64,000 nucleotides of DNA from Atlantibacter hermannii (GCA_900635495.1 LR134136.1:2666001-2730000); one strand, 5' to 3'. Positions 28,333 to 38,128 are shown, numbered from the stretch's first letter. Notes: a model not told the origin generated them from the sequence alone. Numbers and translations: made by a program.

Positions 28333-29175
28333 ATGCAATCTATCCAACGTAAAGTACTGCGCACAATCTGCCCCGACCAAAAAGGGTTAATCGCGCGTAT
28401 CACCAACATTTGCTACAAACACGAGCTGAACATCGTTCAGAACAATGAGTTTGTTGACCATCGCACCGGCCGCTTTTTTATGCGTACCGAGCTGGAAGGA
28501 ATCTTTAACGACGCAACCCTGCTTGCCGATCTGGATGGCGCACTGCCGCCAGGCTCGCTGCGCGAGTTAAATTCCGCCGGGCGTCGCCGCGTGGTGATTC
28601 TGGTCACCAAAGAGGCACATTGCCTCGGCGATTTATTAATGAAGGCCAACTACGGCGGGCTGGATGTCGAGATCGCCGCGGTGATTGGCAACCACGATAC
28701 GCTGCGCACGCTGGTTGAGCGTTTCGATATCCCGTTCCAGCTGGTTAGCCATGAAGGTATGACCCGCGAAGAGCACGATATCAAGATGGCCGAGGCGATT
28801 GAGTCGTATCAGCCGGATTACGTGGTTCTGGCGAAATACATGCGTGTGCTGACGCCAGAATTCGTGGCACGTTTCCCGAACCAGATTATTAATATTCACC
28901 ATTCATTCCTGCCCGCCTTTATCGGGGCGCGTCCCTATCACCAGGCCTATGAGCGCGGTGTGAAAATCATCGGTGCGACGGCGCATTACGTGAATGACAA
29001 TCTGGATGAAGGCCCGATCATTATGCAGGACGTGATTCATGTGGATCACAGTTACACAGCAGAAGACATGATGCGCGCCGGTCGTGATGTGGAGAAGAAC
29101 GTATTAAGCCGTGCGTTGTACCATGTTCTGGCTCAGCGGGTATTTGTTTACGGCAACCGCACTATTTTGCTGTAA
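28333..29175 (+). CDS. purU: Formyltetrahydrofolate deformylase PurU
   Basis: Hydrolyses 10-formyl-tetrahydrofolate to formate and tetrahydrofolate, balancing one-carbon units and feeding formate to PurT. The 280 residues contain an N-terminal ACT regulatory domain (CPDQKGLIARITNICYKHEL) and a formyltransferase-like catalytic domain with IINIHHSFLPAF and a downstream Asp (NDNLDEGPII). Intact. Directly upstream of the tRNA-Tyr operon as in E. coli. Confidence 0.96.
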   Translation: MQSIQRKVLRTICPDQKGLIARITNICYKHELNIVQNNEFVDHRTGRFFMRTELEGIFNDATLLADLDGALPPGSLRELNSAGRRRVVILVTKEAHCLGDLLMKANYGGLDVEIAAVIGNHDTLRTLVERFDIPFQLVSHEGMTREEHDIKMAEAIESYQPDYVVLAKYMRVLTPEFVARFPNQIINIHHSFLPAFIGARPYHQAYERGVKIIGATAHYVNDNLDEGPIIMQDVIHVDHSYTAEDMMRAGRDVEKNVLSRALYHVLAQRVFVYGNRTILL

Positions 29176-29252
29176 ATCGCTAACGTATTGTTTAGCTTTC
29201 CCTCTTTAAGGGTAAAAAGTACGCAAACGGTAAATTTTTACCAAAGGAAAGC

Positions 29253-29287
29253 TTTACAGGGGCGTTTCATTTGATATGATGCGCCCC
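29253..29287 (+). promoter_or_regulatory. tyrTV promoter
   Basis: -35 TTTACA (29253-29258), 16-bp spacer, -10 TATGAT (29275-29280), and the GC-rich discriminator GCGCCCC, as in the classical E. coli tyrT promoter under stringent control. Confidence 0.9.
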
Positions 29288-29325
29288 GCTTCCCGGTCAG
29301 GAAGCAAGAAAAAGCATTACCCCGT

Positions 29326-29410
<85 letters not shown>

Positions 29411-29445
29411 TCTCAAGCAGTACCTCAACAATATGAATTACCCCT

Positions 29446-29530
<85 letters not shown>

Positions 29531-29785
29531 TCTTTCAGATCTCACCATAATCGATAAAACCTACATAGCCACATACTTCACCGAACGGGGAAGGATGAGA
29601 AGCTTCGACCAAGGTTCGATTCGAGCGCCAGCGAGAAAGCGTTGCCTCAGGCAACGACCCGAAGGGCGAAGCGCGCAGCGCTGAGTTATCCTTCCCCCAC
29701 CACCATCTCCTGCATAAGCCACCGCATCTTACCCATTCTGCATAGCCGCATACTTCACCGAACGGGGAAAGATGAGAAGCTTCGA
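29531..29785 (+). repeat. rtT-like tandem repeats downstream of tyrT
   Basis: A 175-bp unit (29531-29705) ends with a copy of the tRNA 3' end (CTTCCCCCACCACCA). A second, truncated unit follows. The blocks at 29564-29608 and 29741-29785, 177 bp apart, are near-identical (CCGAACGGGGAA and GATGAGAAGCTTCGA are shared). This is the organisation of the E. coli rtT/tpr region. Homology between units stops at 29785, 10 bp before the stop codon of the next gene, marking the edge of the inserted operon. Confidence 0.8.
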
Positions 29786-29795
29786 TGCACACAAA

Positions 29796-30987
29796 CTATC
29801 TGTTCTTCACCAGGCTGATAAGCAGCCCTCGAGCCTGTGCCAGTTGCTCAAGGCCTCCGCGTAACCAGATGCCTTTTTTGAAAAATTCGACCCTTGCCGC
29901 ATGATCGAACTGATCGTAGTCGACGGGATACACCAGGGCCGGAATGCCCTTTTGAATGCAATGCCACATAATTCCCGCGCCGCCATGGTGTATTACGACA
30001 TCGTAATGAGATAACCAACGATCATAATCAACCCAATTGATACGCAAAAAATTATCAGATTGTTGATACACCTCGCCAGCCAGGCTGCCATCCGTGAAGT
30101 GAAACTCCCACTCAGGCAGCGTTTTCGCGAGTGCCGCTGCGGCTTGCGCCACATCGTCTTTGTGCCAGTCGAGATGGGTGCCCAACGTAATCAGTACGTG
30201 ACGCTTTCCCTCAATAAACTTCGGCTTTTGTGCTCCTGCTGGTGGGGTATACAGCGCAGGGCCAATAAATTTTACTGACGCAGGCCAGGTCCGTTTAAAT
30301 TCCATCTCCTCTTCGCCAAGGGCAAGAATACGCAACGGTGAATAGGCGCTTTCGGTGCCATCAGGTCGATACAGGTGGGTCATTCCCGTCTCACGGATAA
30401 CACCGCGAAACACCCAAAAGATCAGGCGTTTAAACAGCCGGACTTTTTTCCTGTGAATCAAATGGCTTAACTGCCCCCACCTGCCTGAGGCGGGCATCAG
30501 CCCTCCGCAGTAAGCGGGGGGGCCCGTCCGGCGCTTCAAGGACACAGGGCGAAGGTAAGCTGCTCCACCAGGGAACGTTAAACCGGTGACAAACAGCGCC
30601 TGCAACAGGCAGGGTAAAATCAGCAATGGCTAAATCGGGCGCGCCTTCGCGGTGCCATACCCTTTCCAGCTCATCCGCAAAGCCTTTAAGCAGCCCCACA
30701 ACCGAACGAAACTGGCGATACAGCCGTACCGGATGCGACTTTACGGCATAGCGAGGATTCACCACTGATAACAACGGTGTATCGAAGTCGCCATCAAGAA
30801 TCATCCCCTGCAGGCCTGCTGCCGAAATCCGCGCGCTGGCACCGCGAGTGCTGATGATCCGCACCTGATAATGCGCCGCGAGCGCCCTTCCCAGTGCCAG
30901 TACGGGATGCAGATGTCCGGAAAACGGTGGGGCCAGCAGATCAATGCGGGTGACACCAGCGGGGATCAGATCGAACAAACGTTGCAT
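29796..30987 (-). CDS. GT1/MGT-type glycosyltransferase (frameshifted)
   Basis: About 397 residues after correction. UDP-glycosyltransferase-like (GT-B fold): N-terminal acceptor domain opening LLAPPFSGHLHPVLALGRAL, and C-terminal donor-binding motif HHGGAGIMWHCIQKGIP followed by DQFDHAARVE. Such enzymes put a sugar from a UDP-sugar on lipids, carotenoids or macrolides. The frame breaks at 30516-30522 (seven C for six, minus strand). Last gene of the nine-gene operon, 8 bp after its neighbour. A role in glycosylating the operon's product is inferred; UDP-sugars come from galU/ugd/uge nearby. Confidence 0.8.
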
Positions 30988-30995
30988 GTCAGAGG

Positions 30996-31556
30996 CTATT
31001 TCCGTATTTGATGAATAAATCGTTTACACAGATCGACCAGCGCTGGCTGCGAGAGATAGTCCATATGGCCACATGCCAGACGCTCATCCACACGGGGGAA
31101 CCAAAGCCGGGAGATAAAATCCTGTCGCCCCTGCACCAGAAGATGATGACAGTCCGGCCGCTTGCGCGCCACGGGCCCAAAGGCAAACAGGCTGACGCGG
31201 GACAGGGACGAGGCGGGCAAATCAAGATTGTTAAACAGTTCCAGTCCACAACTGCCCGAAAGGAGTAGCGTATGGTCAGCCGTGTCCAGCATCGTAATAG
31301 CGAGGTTTCGATAACGGCTGATAAAGTCTGGCCTGCGTGATGAGAGATAATCCCGCGCATTGTTAATACTGGCGCGCAACAGGCCAGTATCACGCCATGA
31401 CTCGGTTTGTGGGATCCAGGGGAAATTTTCCGCGACAGGCATCATGTTCCCGTTCATAACGCGTTCAAGGAATGCGCGTTGCGAGGGGCCCAGCGCAATG
31501 TTGCCGGGTCGGCTTCTACCGGTAATAAATGCAATGCCGAGTTTTTTTGCGGTCAT
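30996..31556 (-). CDS. Alpha/beta-hydrolase-like protein of unknown function
   Basis: A 186-residue protein not firmly recognised. It shows a possible nucleophile elbow (LLSGSCGLELFNNL), then an acidic residue (GRQDFISR) and a late His (LACGHMDYL), the order expected of an alpha/beta-hydrolase triad, although the protein is short for that fold. No signal peptide. Its start overlaps the GT21-like gene stop by 4 nt. An esterase, thioesterase or acyltransferase-like step in the pathway is conceivable. Confidence 0.6.
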   Translation of the reverse strand: MTAKKLGIAFITGRSRPGNIALGPSQRAFLERVMNGNMMPVAENFPWIPQTESWRDTGLLRASINNARDYLSSRRPDFISRYRNLAITMLDTADHTLLLSGSCGLELFNNLDLPASSLSRVSLFAFGPVARKRPDCHHLLVQGRQDFISRLWFPRVDERLACGHMDYLSQPALVDLCKRFIHQIRK

Positions 31557-32678
31557 AGTGAACGGAAGTGGTCGTTACTGAAAATGCGATAGCGACGTGA
31601 GCGCCAGTAAATTGTGCGGTTCACCAGAGCATGGAACAGATGAACAGGCTGTAACAGTTCTGATAACACTGACATCACCGGCCGCGCAGAAATCATCACC
31701 GATACCCGACGCTGGATCTGGCCCAGCGCAACGTGGCGGATACAGAGCGCCACCACAAGTACAACGCCATTCATTACACTACCAAACGCCAGGATAACCA
31801 TCGCCCAAAGCAGCAGCGGATGAATCCCCTGCAGAAGCAAAATCATAAGATTAGTGCCTACACTCTTCTCGCGCATCAATAATGTGGCGAATAAAAACCA
31901 GCGGTGCATTTGACGAAAATAGCGGCTGACAGTCGGTACGCTGGTTTGCACACATACCGGAGCGACCGACTGCACAATATTGACACCGGCCCGCGTAAGC
32001 AGTGTTGCCAGCGCAAGATCGTCCGTCAAATGCCGCAGGACAGGCGTAAATCCCCCGACGCTATCCAGTACCCGCAGGGGTAACAGATAACACATGCCGT
32101 TTATCGTCAGCGGTCTGGCAAAGGGCAGCAAAGGCAGATAGGTCAGTGCGGAATTATCGTTAACAAACTGAGCCAACAACCGCGAGGGCATATTGTTCGC
32201 GGTCCTGTACCAGGGCAACGCGGTGACAAGCGAATCCCCCTCAAGCGCCTCAATCATCATATTCAGCGATGATGCCGTCAGAACCGCATCATCATCTAAA
32301 ACCAGCACGAGCGGTGTCTTAACTTGTTTTCTTCCCTGCTCAAGCTTACAGAGTTTTGGATTAACGCCTTCCGGCGCGTCTGGGCAAAGGCAAATGTGAA
32401 TCTGCTGATGCACATAACGCGCCTGTAAACCGCTGCGTTACCCGTGCAGCTTCCGCGTCATCCACATCAATCAGCCAGAGGAATGTCGCTTCTGGCAAAT
32501 TCTGAACTGTGGCGTCCAGTACCGTCTCTAACGCAGGATCACCACTGAGTATCGGTTGCATAACGGTAACGCAGCTGAGATCACGTTGCAGATCTTGCCG
32601 GGGAGCGTCAAGACTTATCCGGGCCAAAAAAACTTTGAAAAGCAGAATGGCCAGCCAGATCGTTGTGATGATTAACAC
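31553..32678 (-). CDS. GT21/HpnI-like membrane glycosyltransferase (frameshifted)
   Basis: About 375 residues after correction. An N-terminal membrane anchor (LIITTIWLAILLFKVFLARI), a GT-A catalytic domain with LVLDDDAVLT and LTDDLALA, the processive or ceramide-glucosyltransferase motif QxxRW (QMHRW), then two to three C-terminal membrane segments. This is the D-D-D-(Q/R)xxRW pattern of family GT21 (ceramide glucosyltransferase) and hopanoid HpnI. The frame breaks at 32427-32429 (three T for two, minus strand). GTG start at 32678 overlaps the preceding stop by 7 nt. Predicted to glycosylate a lipid at the inner membrane. Confidence 0.8.
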
Positions 32679-33640
32679 AGGGGATCTTCCTTGAGTTGCT
32701 GTAAGAAGGTAAGCAAGCTGATGTCAAAATCCATTGAAGGCGGACCGAAGTCATTCAACATGTGGGTGACATCCAGGGTGTGGAGTATAGCCAAACACCG
32801 CAACGCCAAAACGGGTTATCGGCGGTTCCCCCGGCAAGGGCAGGTAGCGCCAGAGCCACTCAAGCGCGCCGGCAAAACGCAGCGCCGTGCGTAGCCCGAC
32901 CGTTTTGGTCGGTTCAGGCAGGCCAAGCTGGCGTAACACCTCACCTAACAGTCGATTCGTTTCTACAGAGTGATGAGCAGAAAGATTGTAGTAAGGTCTG
33001 AGATGCTCACGCTTTACTGCGCGCATAAGATAATCGCACAGCACATCGACATGCATCATGTCTGCCCGGGCCTTTTCTTCTTCATTAATAATGAAAGCCA
33101 GCCTGCCCTTTTTGGCCGCAGCTAATAAAGGTGGCAACAGCAGGCGATCGCCCTGACCAAAGACGGCGCAAGGCGAAAAATGGTTTTTTCACCCTGGTAA
33201 GCCTCCACCAGCTGTTCCGCCTGACGTTTGCTTCGACCATATTCTCCGGTAAAGCCCGGACCGACAGCATCGCACTCCCGCAGGCCAGACTGGTGCTCAA
33301 AGCGGTAGTAAACGGCGGCGCTCGACAGAAATATCAGCCTCGGAAACCCGCTGCGACGGCAAAATTCAATCACATCCCGGGTTGTCTCAACGTTATCCCG
33401 GTAGTAATCGCGCTTTGTGCCCCACGGGGAGGGGCGCCCTGCCGCGTGGATAACCACATCGGGAACGAAACCGGGCGTGCTGAGTTGGTCCAGCGCCAGG
33501 GTGTGATAGCGAACTGATGGCGGAAAGTCGACCTGTTCACGTCGTCCCACGCCGCATAACGAGATACCCGCTTCCGTCGCAAAGCGTCTGAGAAAGGCTC
33601 CGCCTATAAAACCCGATGCTCCTGTCACCAGGATCTTCAC
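32672..33640 (-). CDS. NAD-dependent epimerase/dehydratase (extended SDR, two frameshifts)
   Basis: About 322 residues after correction. Rossmann motif VTGASGFIGG at the N-terminus, HAAGRPSPWG, SSAAVYY, and the catalytic YGRSK (YxxxK). The middle break at 33172-33173 lacks one C (the joined protein then reads FRPCAVFGQGDRLLLP); the C-terminal break near 32775 has one base too many, and the corrected end reads THTLDVTHMLNDFGPP to a stop at 32672. Resembles 3-beta-HSD/OleD-type reductases. Overlaps both neighbours. Likely reduces or dehydrates a lipid intermediate. Confidence 0.8.
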
Positions 33641-33935
33641 CGCGATTCTCCTGAGTTCACCGGACGTTCGCCCATGCGTCTGAGAAACCGCTGCTGGAAA
33701 GAGAGCAAATCGGTGAGTGAAAGCCGACGAAAATCCAGCCCTTCCCGCGCAGCAATCTCTTCGATGATCCTGCTCAGCTGCGGATAATGACGATGACTCC
33801 AGTGGGGAAAGACATGGTGCGTCAGATGCAAATTAATTCCCCCTTACCCTGGAGCCTGTCGCACAGCGAATATATGACGCCCACCGTGCCCCACCCCAGC
33901 AACATGTATTTAAGCCGTTGTCGTAGCTCACTCAT
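33637..33935 (-). pseudogene. Fatty-acid-desaturase remnant, possibly chimeric
   Basis: Only about 99 residues. The C-terminal 65 carry the third His box of membrane fatty-acid desaturases (NLHLTHHVFPHWSHRHYP), but the first two His boxes and most membrane segments are absent. The N-terminal 30 residues (MSELRQRLKYMLLGWGTVGV) look like the first segment of a different membrane protein. One base is missing in a G run near 33837. ATGA overlap with the upstream gene and 4-nt overlap with the downstream one keep the operon in phase. Best read as an internal deletion that fused two former genes; not expected to be a working desaturase. Confidence 0.55.
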
Positions 33936-35217
33936 TCTCTTCCCCACTGGCGCACAATACGGCGGCGTTTTGCGTCAAAGTTCGCCGCTATCTGCTGTGA
34001 CTGCAGCGTCCACGCCAGCCGGGAAGTCGCTATGCCCTGTAACCGAAACAGATTATTCAGCGCATCACGGCAGAGGGTCAGTATGGAATGATCGCAGTCG
34101 GCCATCAGAACCAGGCTTTCGGCCCCTGTTTGCACGAGGCGATAGTCTGCGGTAAGCGGTAGCGTCATCGCCAGTACGCGGCTACAGGCGTCCGCGAACA
34201 CAACCTGCGTATTGCCCGATGAATCGGGCAACAGTAATTGATCGTCCTGACGCCCTTCGATACGTTCAATGGCTCGCGCCGCGCTACCGCACGGGCATGG
34301 GTCCTCGCGTACCACCAGCACATCGTCGAGGCGGTAACGCACGATGGGCTGAGTGCTGCGGGTAAAGTCAGTGATAACCGGAATAAAGCGCCGCTCATCC
34401 AGCCATAAGGGTTCGACGTGAATAAACTCCTCGTTGAGGTGCAATGTTCCAAAGGGACAGGTTGAGGCTAAGAAACCTTCGGTCGCCTGATAGATTTCGC
34501 CGACGCCGCCAAATGCCTCCCGTATCAATGCCCTGTCCTGCTCTTCAAGCACTTCGGCAACGGAAATCACTTTTTTGACCTTCAGCGTGAGCTTTCCCTC
34601 CGTTACCGCCAGCGCCAGGGCGCGCAACACCTGTGCCGGGGCGACGATGATCGTTGGAGAAAACTGCTCTAAACGGCTAACCTGCTGCACAAACGGCGCA
34701 AGAAGATCGTAAAACTCCAGGCTCAGCCAGCGGCTGGTCACACTCTGGTAAAGGTTATTGTTGGCTCTGAGGAACAGCGCAACCCGTTCTCTGGCGAACA
34801 GGCCGTCCGGTAAGGCTTTGGCGAGCATCGCGGCGGCCCAAATTTGCTGCTCTTGCGGACTGACCACAAACAGCCCCCGCCTGCCGGAAGTGCCTGACGA
34901 CAGCCCCACGCTGAAGCGCCCTATTTTTGGCGTGAAATCCCGGCTCTGTTCGCTCTGCAACGCACAGGCATCAGCTCATCGCGCTTTAGGCCTGCGGTGT
35001 TCATCAGATCAAAGTGTTGCATCATCAGCGTCTTATCCATCAGAGGCCACTCACCGAACGGCACGGGAAGAAAGCGCTTAAACCAGGGGCTTTTTGACAA
35101 CACTTTCTGCCTGAAGTGATGCAACTGTTTGGCCTGCCACGCCTCAAGGGCGTGCCGATCGGTAAATCGCCGCGAGCGCGTGTGGTAGTAGCGCCACATC
35201 AGCGTAAGCAGGTTCAC
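33932..35217 (-). CDS. F390-synthetase-related adenylate-forming enzyme (frameshifted)
   Basis: About 428 residues after correction. Member of the ANL superfamily, nearest in pattern to coenzyme F390 synthetase / phenylacetate-CoA ligase: the AMP-binding loop SSGTSGRRG near residue 110, YQATEGF, IVRYRLDDVL, a Cys cluster EDPCPCGSAAR, and RIEGRQDD. It should activate a carboxylate with ATP. In the olefin pathway the ANL enzyme OleC turns a beta-hydroxy acid into a beta-lactone, an analogy only. One G is missing near 34968 (minus strand ATGCC for ATGGCC). Overlaps both neighbours by 4 nt. Confidence 0.8.
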
Positions 35218-36020
35218 AAATCGCCCTCATGGCACAGACGAATATCCACGTCACCCTTTTTCCAGAGTTGATTGAGATGCCGTAACGTCTGGTAATACGC
35301 TGCGGGATCGGACATCACCAGATTCGCTAAACGAGAAGGTCCACGCATTTCACGGTAGTTGTCGGGAGACCACGCCGCATCGGCGGCCAACAGCGTCCAG
35401 CCGTCATCCGTGAGTACCAGTGCGCCAAAATGTCCGGCGGCATGGCCAGGAAGTGGGATCAGAATGATTTCCCCCTGACTATCCGGCAGAACATAGCCAT
35501 GCTCAAACGGCGCCAGCGCTTCGGGCAGTCTGATGGAGGGAAAGCTTTCAAAAAAACGTAGATGGGATTCAAAACTCTCCGGGAACAGTCCGGGCACAAA
35601 CGCCTGGCGGAGGGCGGCAAAACCCTTTAGCGCCCTGACCTGCTGCCAGCCTGCACCTGAACACATACACTCAACATCCGGAAAATCACGCAGTCCGGCA
35701 ACGTGATCGGCGTGAAAGTGCGACAAAATAATCGCGTCGATATCACGCCCGACAATGCCCTGCGCGTAAAGCTGGTGAGCCAGCGATTTTTTCGGGTCGT
35801 AATACACCGGCGTTACCTGCCGGTAAAGACGGAAAATGCCCGAGCGGGTGTAGTGCTCAAACCAGGAGGAATAACCGGTATCCCATAGCCACCGGTGTGA
35901 CCCCACTTCCAGCAGCCAGGCGCGAGAAGGGAACTTACACACCCGAAGCCCTGCGCCTTTCAGCGCCATGCAGCCGATGTGGGTACAATATCCCGTTTCA
36001 AATGCGGTAATTTTTGCCAT
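35214..36020 (-). CDS. Metallo-beta-lactamase-fold hydrolase
   Basis: A 268-residue intact MBL-fold protein with the metal motif HFHADH at residues 101-106, later ligands GHAAGH and Asp in AADAAW, and a final His near the C-terminus (LCHEGDL). Probably a dinuclear zinc hydrolase; lactonase, thioesterase or esterase activities are all common in the family. No signal peptide. Start overlaps the preceding SDR gene by 23 nt and the stop overlaps the next start by 4 nt. In this context a lactone or acyl-thioester substrate is plausible. Confidence 0.85.
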   Translation of the reverse strand: MAKITAFETGYCTHIGCMALKGAGLRVCKFPSRAWLLEVGSHRWLWDTGYSSWFEHYTRSGIFRLYRQVTPVYYDPKKSLAHQLYAQGIVGRDIDAIILSHFHADHVAGLRDFPDVECMCSGAGWQQVRALKGFAALRQAFVPGLFPESFESHLRFFESFPSIRLPEALAPFEHGYVLPDSQGEIILIPLPGHAAGHFGALVLTDDGWTLLAADAAWSPDNYREMRGPSRLANLVMSDPAAYYQTLRHLNQLWKKGDVDIRLCHEGDL

Positions 36021-37014
36021 TGTTCCTCAGCCATTCTCCTGTCAGCGCGATGCCCTGTTCCATGGAGAAGCGAGGGGTATAGCCCAACTCCTCAACGGCT
36101 TTTTTCGTGCTCAGCGTCATATCGAAACAAACCGTGCCCGCGCTATAGCGCGTGACCGGCGGCTCTTTATTGATGCATTTCCCTTTCAGCTCCATGCAAC
36201 GCGCCACCAGCGACATGAGCGGCCAGGGAACGGAGCGGATCGTATAGTTTAAGCCCAGTTGCTGACGCAGCAGCGCATCAAGCATATCGGCCAGTCGCTG
36301 CGGCTGATGATTGGTCACGTTATAGATACTGCCTGAAGAGAGAGTCTCGCTGTATGTCGCTCTCTCCATGGCATAAACCACGTTTTGCACAAAGGTTAAG
36401 TCCAGCAGCGCTTCGCCTCCCCGGGGAAGCCGCAGGACGCCACCGTCCTGATGAAGCTGACGCAGCAGACGAGGGACGATCACATTATCGTGGGGGCCAA
36501 ACAGCCCACGCGGGCGCAAAATAATAAATGTTGTCGAACCAAAGCAGGCAGCCGCGTCAGCAATCACACGTTCGGCTTCACGTTTGCTGCTGGCATAGTG
36601 GCTGAAAAAGGTACTGGCGAGATAGGTTTCCGGCACATCATAGTGATGTTGAAAATCAAAGTAGACCGCGGGGGTGGAAATATGGACAAACCGGGGAATG
36701 CCGAGGCTGCCCGCAGCTTTCGCCAGCGTACTTGTCGCGTTGACATTGGCCTGCCAGAACGCGTCACGATCTCCCCAGGGTGAGGATTTCGCCGCACAAT
36801 GCCACACGGCGTCACACCCCGCCATCAGGCTGACGCATTGCTCATGATTTGCCTGCGCCAAATCGAGAGGAACAAAAACAGCGCCTTCACGTGTTAATTC
36901 TTCACCTACCAGACGATTTCGGCCAGTCGCCACCACGCTGATGTTCTGTTGACGCAGATACTCTACCGCGTTACGTCCCAGTCCGCTGGTGGCCCCCGTC
37001 ACCAGAATTTTCAT
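35998..37014 (-). CDS. NAD(P)-dependent 3-beta-HSD/OleD-like reductase (extended SDR)
   Basis: A 338-residue intact extended SDR: VTGATSGLGRNAVEYL at the N-terminus, HCAAKSSPWGD, HISTPAVYFD, and YASSK as the catalytic YxxxK. The layout matches 3-beta-hydroxysteroid dehydrogenase / OleD enzymes that reduce a beta-keto group, suiting it to act directly on the product of the ketosynthase encoded just upstream. The ketosynthase stop overlaps its start by 4 nt (ATGA). Start at 37014. Confidence 0.85.
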   Translation of the reverse strand: MKILVTGATSGLGRNAVEYLRQQNISVVATGRNRLVGEELTREGAVFVPLDLAQANHEQCVSLMAGCDAVWHCAAKSSPWGDRDAFWQANVNATSTLAKAAGSLGIPRFVHISTPAVYFDFQHHYDVPETYLASTFFSHYASSKREAERVIADAAACFGSTTFIILRPRGLFGPHDNVIVPRLLRQLHQDGGVLRLPRGGEALLDLTFVQNVVYAMERATYSETLSSGSIYNVTNHQPQRLADMLDALLRQQLGLNYTIRSVPWPLMSLVARCMELKGKCINKEPPVTRYSAGTVCFDMTLSTKKAVEELGYTPRFSMEQGIALTGEWLRNNGKNYRI

Positions 37015-38018
37015 GGCATAAGTACCATGCCAGCCAGGGTCAGTCCCGCCGCAGTACCGATAAGCATCGCAGGTTTACCGGGGATGAAACGGCCACGCAT
37101 TACTGCTTCATGCAACGCAGTGGGAATGGACGCAGCTACCTGATTGCCATAGTAGCGATAAACGTCAATTAATACTGACTCCGGGACTCGCAGGCGTTTG
37201 CGCATGTGCTCCAGGGAGAGGTGGCTGGCCTGGTGCGGAACAACCGTGCCAATATCCGACAGCTGTAAACCACATTTAGCCAGAAGACGCGCGAAATAGT
37301 CATCGATCAGCGACGAAGCATAGCGGAACAACGCTTTTCCCTGCATATGGAACATAAAATCACTGTCGTTCATCCCTGCCCTTGGGTTACGCCGCGTTCC
37401 TCCCGCACGGATTTCACACAGCTCACTGCCGTCCGGATACATCTCAATCAGGCTGGCCACAATGCCGCTACTGCCATCGCCTCGTTCAACGATCGCGCAG
37501 GCCGCGCCATCCCCGAAGATCAGCGAAGACTCTTCATGGTTCCAGTCGATTCCTCGTGATGCGATATCCGCAGAAACAATGGCGATGCGCCGGTATGCGC
37601 CGGTGCTCAGTAAACCAGCGGCGACTTCCAGGGCTGAAATGAAACTGACACAGCTGCTGTTGATATCAAAACCCGCGGTGCCTGCGGGCATTCCAGCCGC
37701 TTTAATGATATGGACCGCGCTACAGGGAAGCGCCTGTATGGCCACTGCCGATGCGCAAATCACAAGATCTACAGAGGCGGGAGCTAACGACGCAGCACGC
37801 AGCGCGTTATGTAACGCCTCTGCGGCCAGGTCTGCCTGGCGGGCGGTATGAGAAGCATGGTAGCGGGTATGGATGCCGGAACGCTTTTCAACGTAACCAG
37901 AGGGTTTTCCTAACCTTGAATCCAGATCACTGGAGGTGAGTCTGTCGGCAGGCAACGCCATGCCCGTTGAGATGATTTTTAATGCTGCTGAAATTTCCGG
38001 TTCAGTTGGTAGCCCCAC
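37011..38018 (-). CDS. 3-oxoacyl-ACP synthase III-like ketosynthase (FabH/OleA family)
   Basis: A 335-residue intact thiolase-fold condensing enzyme. Cys123 (NSSCVSF), His262 (VPHQASH) and Asn292 (YGNQVAASIP) form the KAS III triad; the His-Asn spacing of 30 equals that of FabH. It should condense an acyl starter with a malonyl- or acyl-thioester. It is not the housekeeping fabH, which lies in the fab cluster elsewhere. First gene of the operon: GTG start at 38018 behind GAAGGGAG, with a promoter candidate just upstream. Likely sets the carbon skeleton of the pathway's product. Confidence 0.87.
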   Translation of the reverse strand: MGLPTEPEISAALKIISTGMALPADRLTSSDLDSRLGKPSGYVEKRSGIHTRYHASHTARQADLAAEALHNALRAASLAPASVDLVICASAVAIQALPCSAVHIIKAAGMPAGTAGFDINSSCVSFISALEVAAGLLSTGAYRRIAIVSADIASRGIDWNHEESSLIFGDGAACAIVERGDGSSGIVASLIEMYPDGSELCEIRAGGTRRNPRAGMNDSDFMFHMQGKALFRYASSLIDDYFARLLAKCGLQLSDIGTVVPHQASHLSLEHMRKRLRVPESVLIDVYRYYGNQVAASIPTALHEAVMRGRFIPGKPAMLIGTAAGLTLAGMVLMP

Positions 38019-38053
38019 ACCAGTGCTCCCTTCACTAGCTTATCCGACCGTCA

Positions 38054-38081
38054 ATAATATAGGAGACTGCTCTTTACTCAA
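38054..38081 (-). promoter_or_regulatory. Candidate promoter of the nine-gene operon
   Basis: On the minus strand TTGAGT (38076-38081), 16-bp spacer, TATTAT (38054-38059), 36 bp before the GTG start. It lies just after the narI terminator, so the operon should be expressed independently of nar. Confidence 0.55.
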
Positions 38082-38084
38082 TCC

Positions 38085-38115
38085 AAAATTAACGGGAGCG
38101 TCCTGCTCCCGTTAA
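38085..38115 (-). terminator. Terminator of narGHJI
   Basis: Perfect 11-bp inverted repeat TTAACGGGAGC/GCTCCCGTTAA with TTTT following on the minus strand, just after narI. Confidence 0.85.
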
Positions 38116-38128
38116 TGTATTCGGTCAG

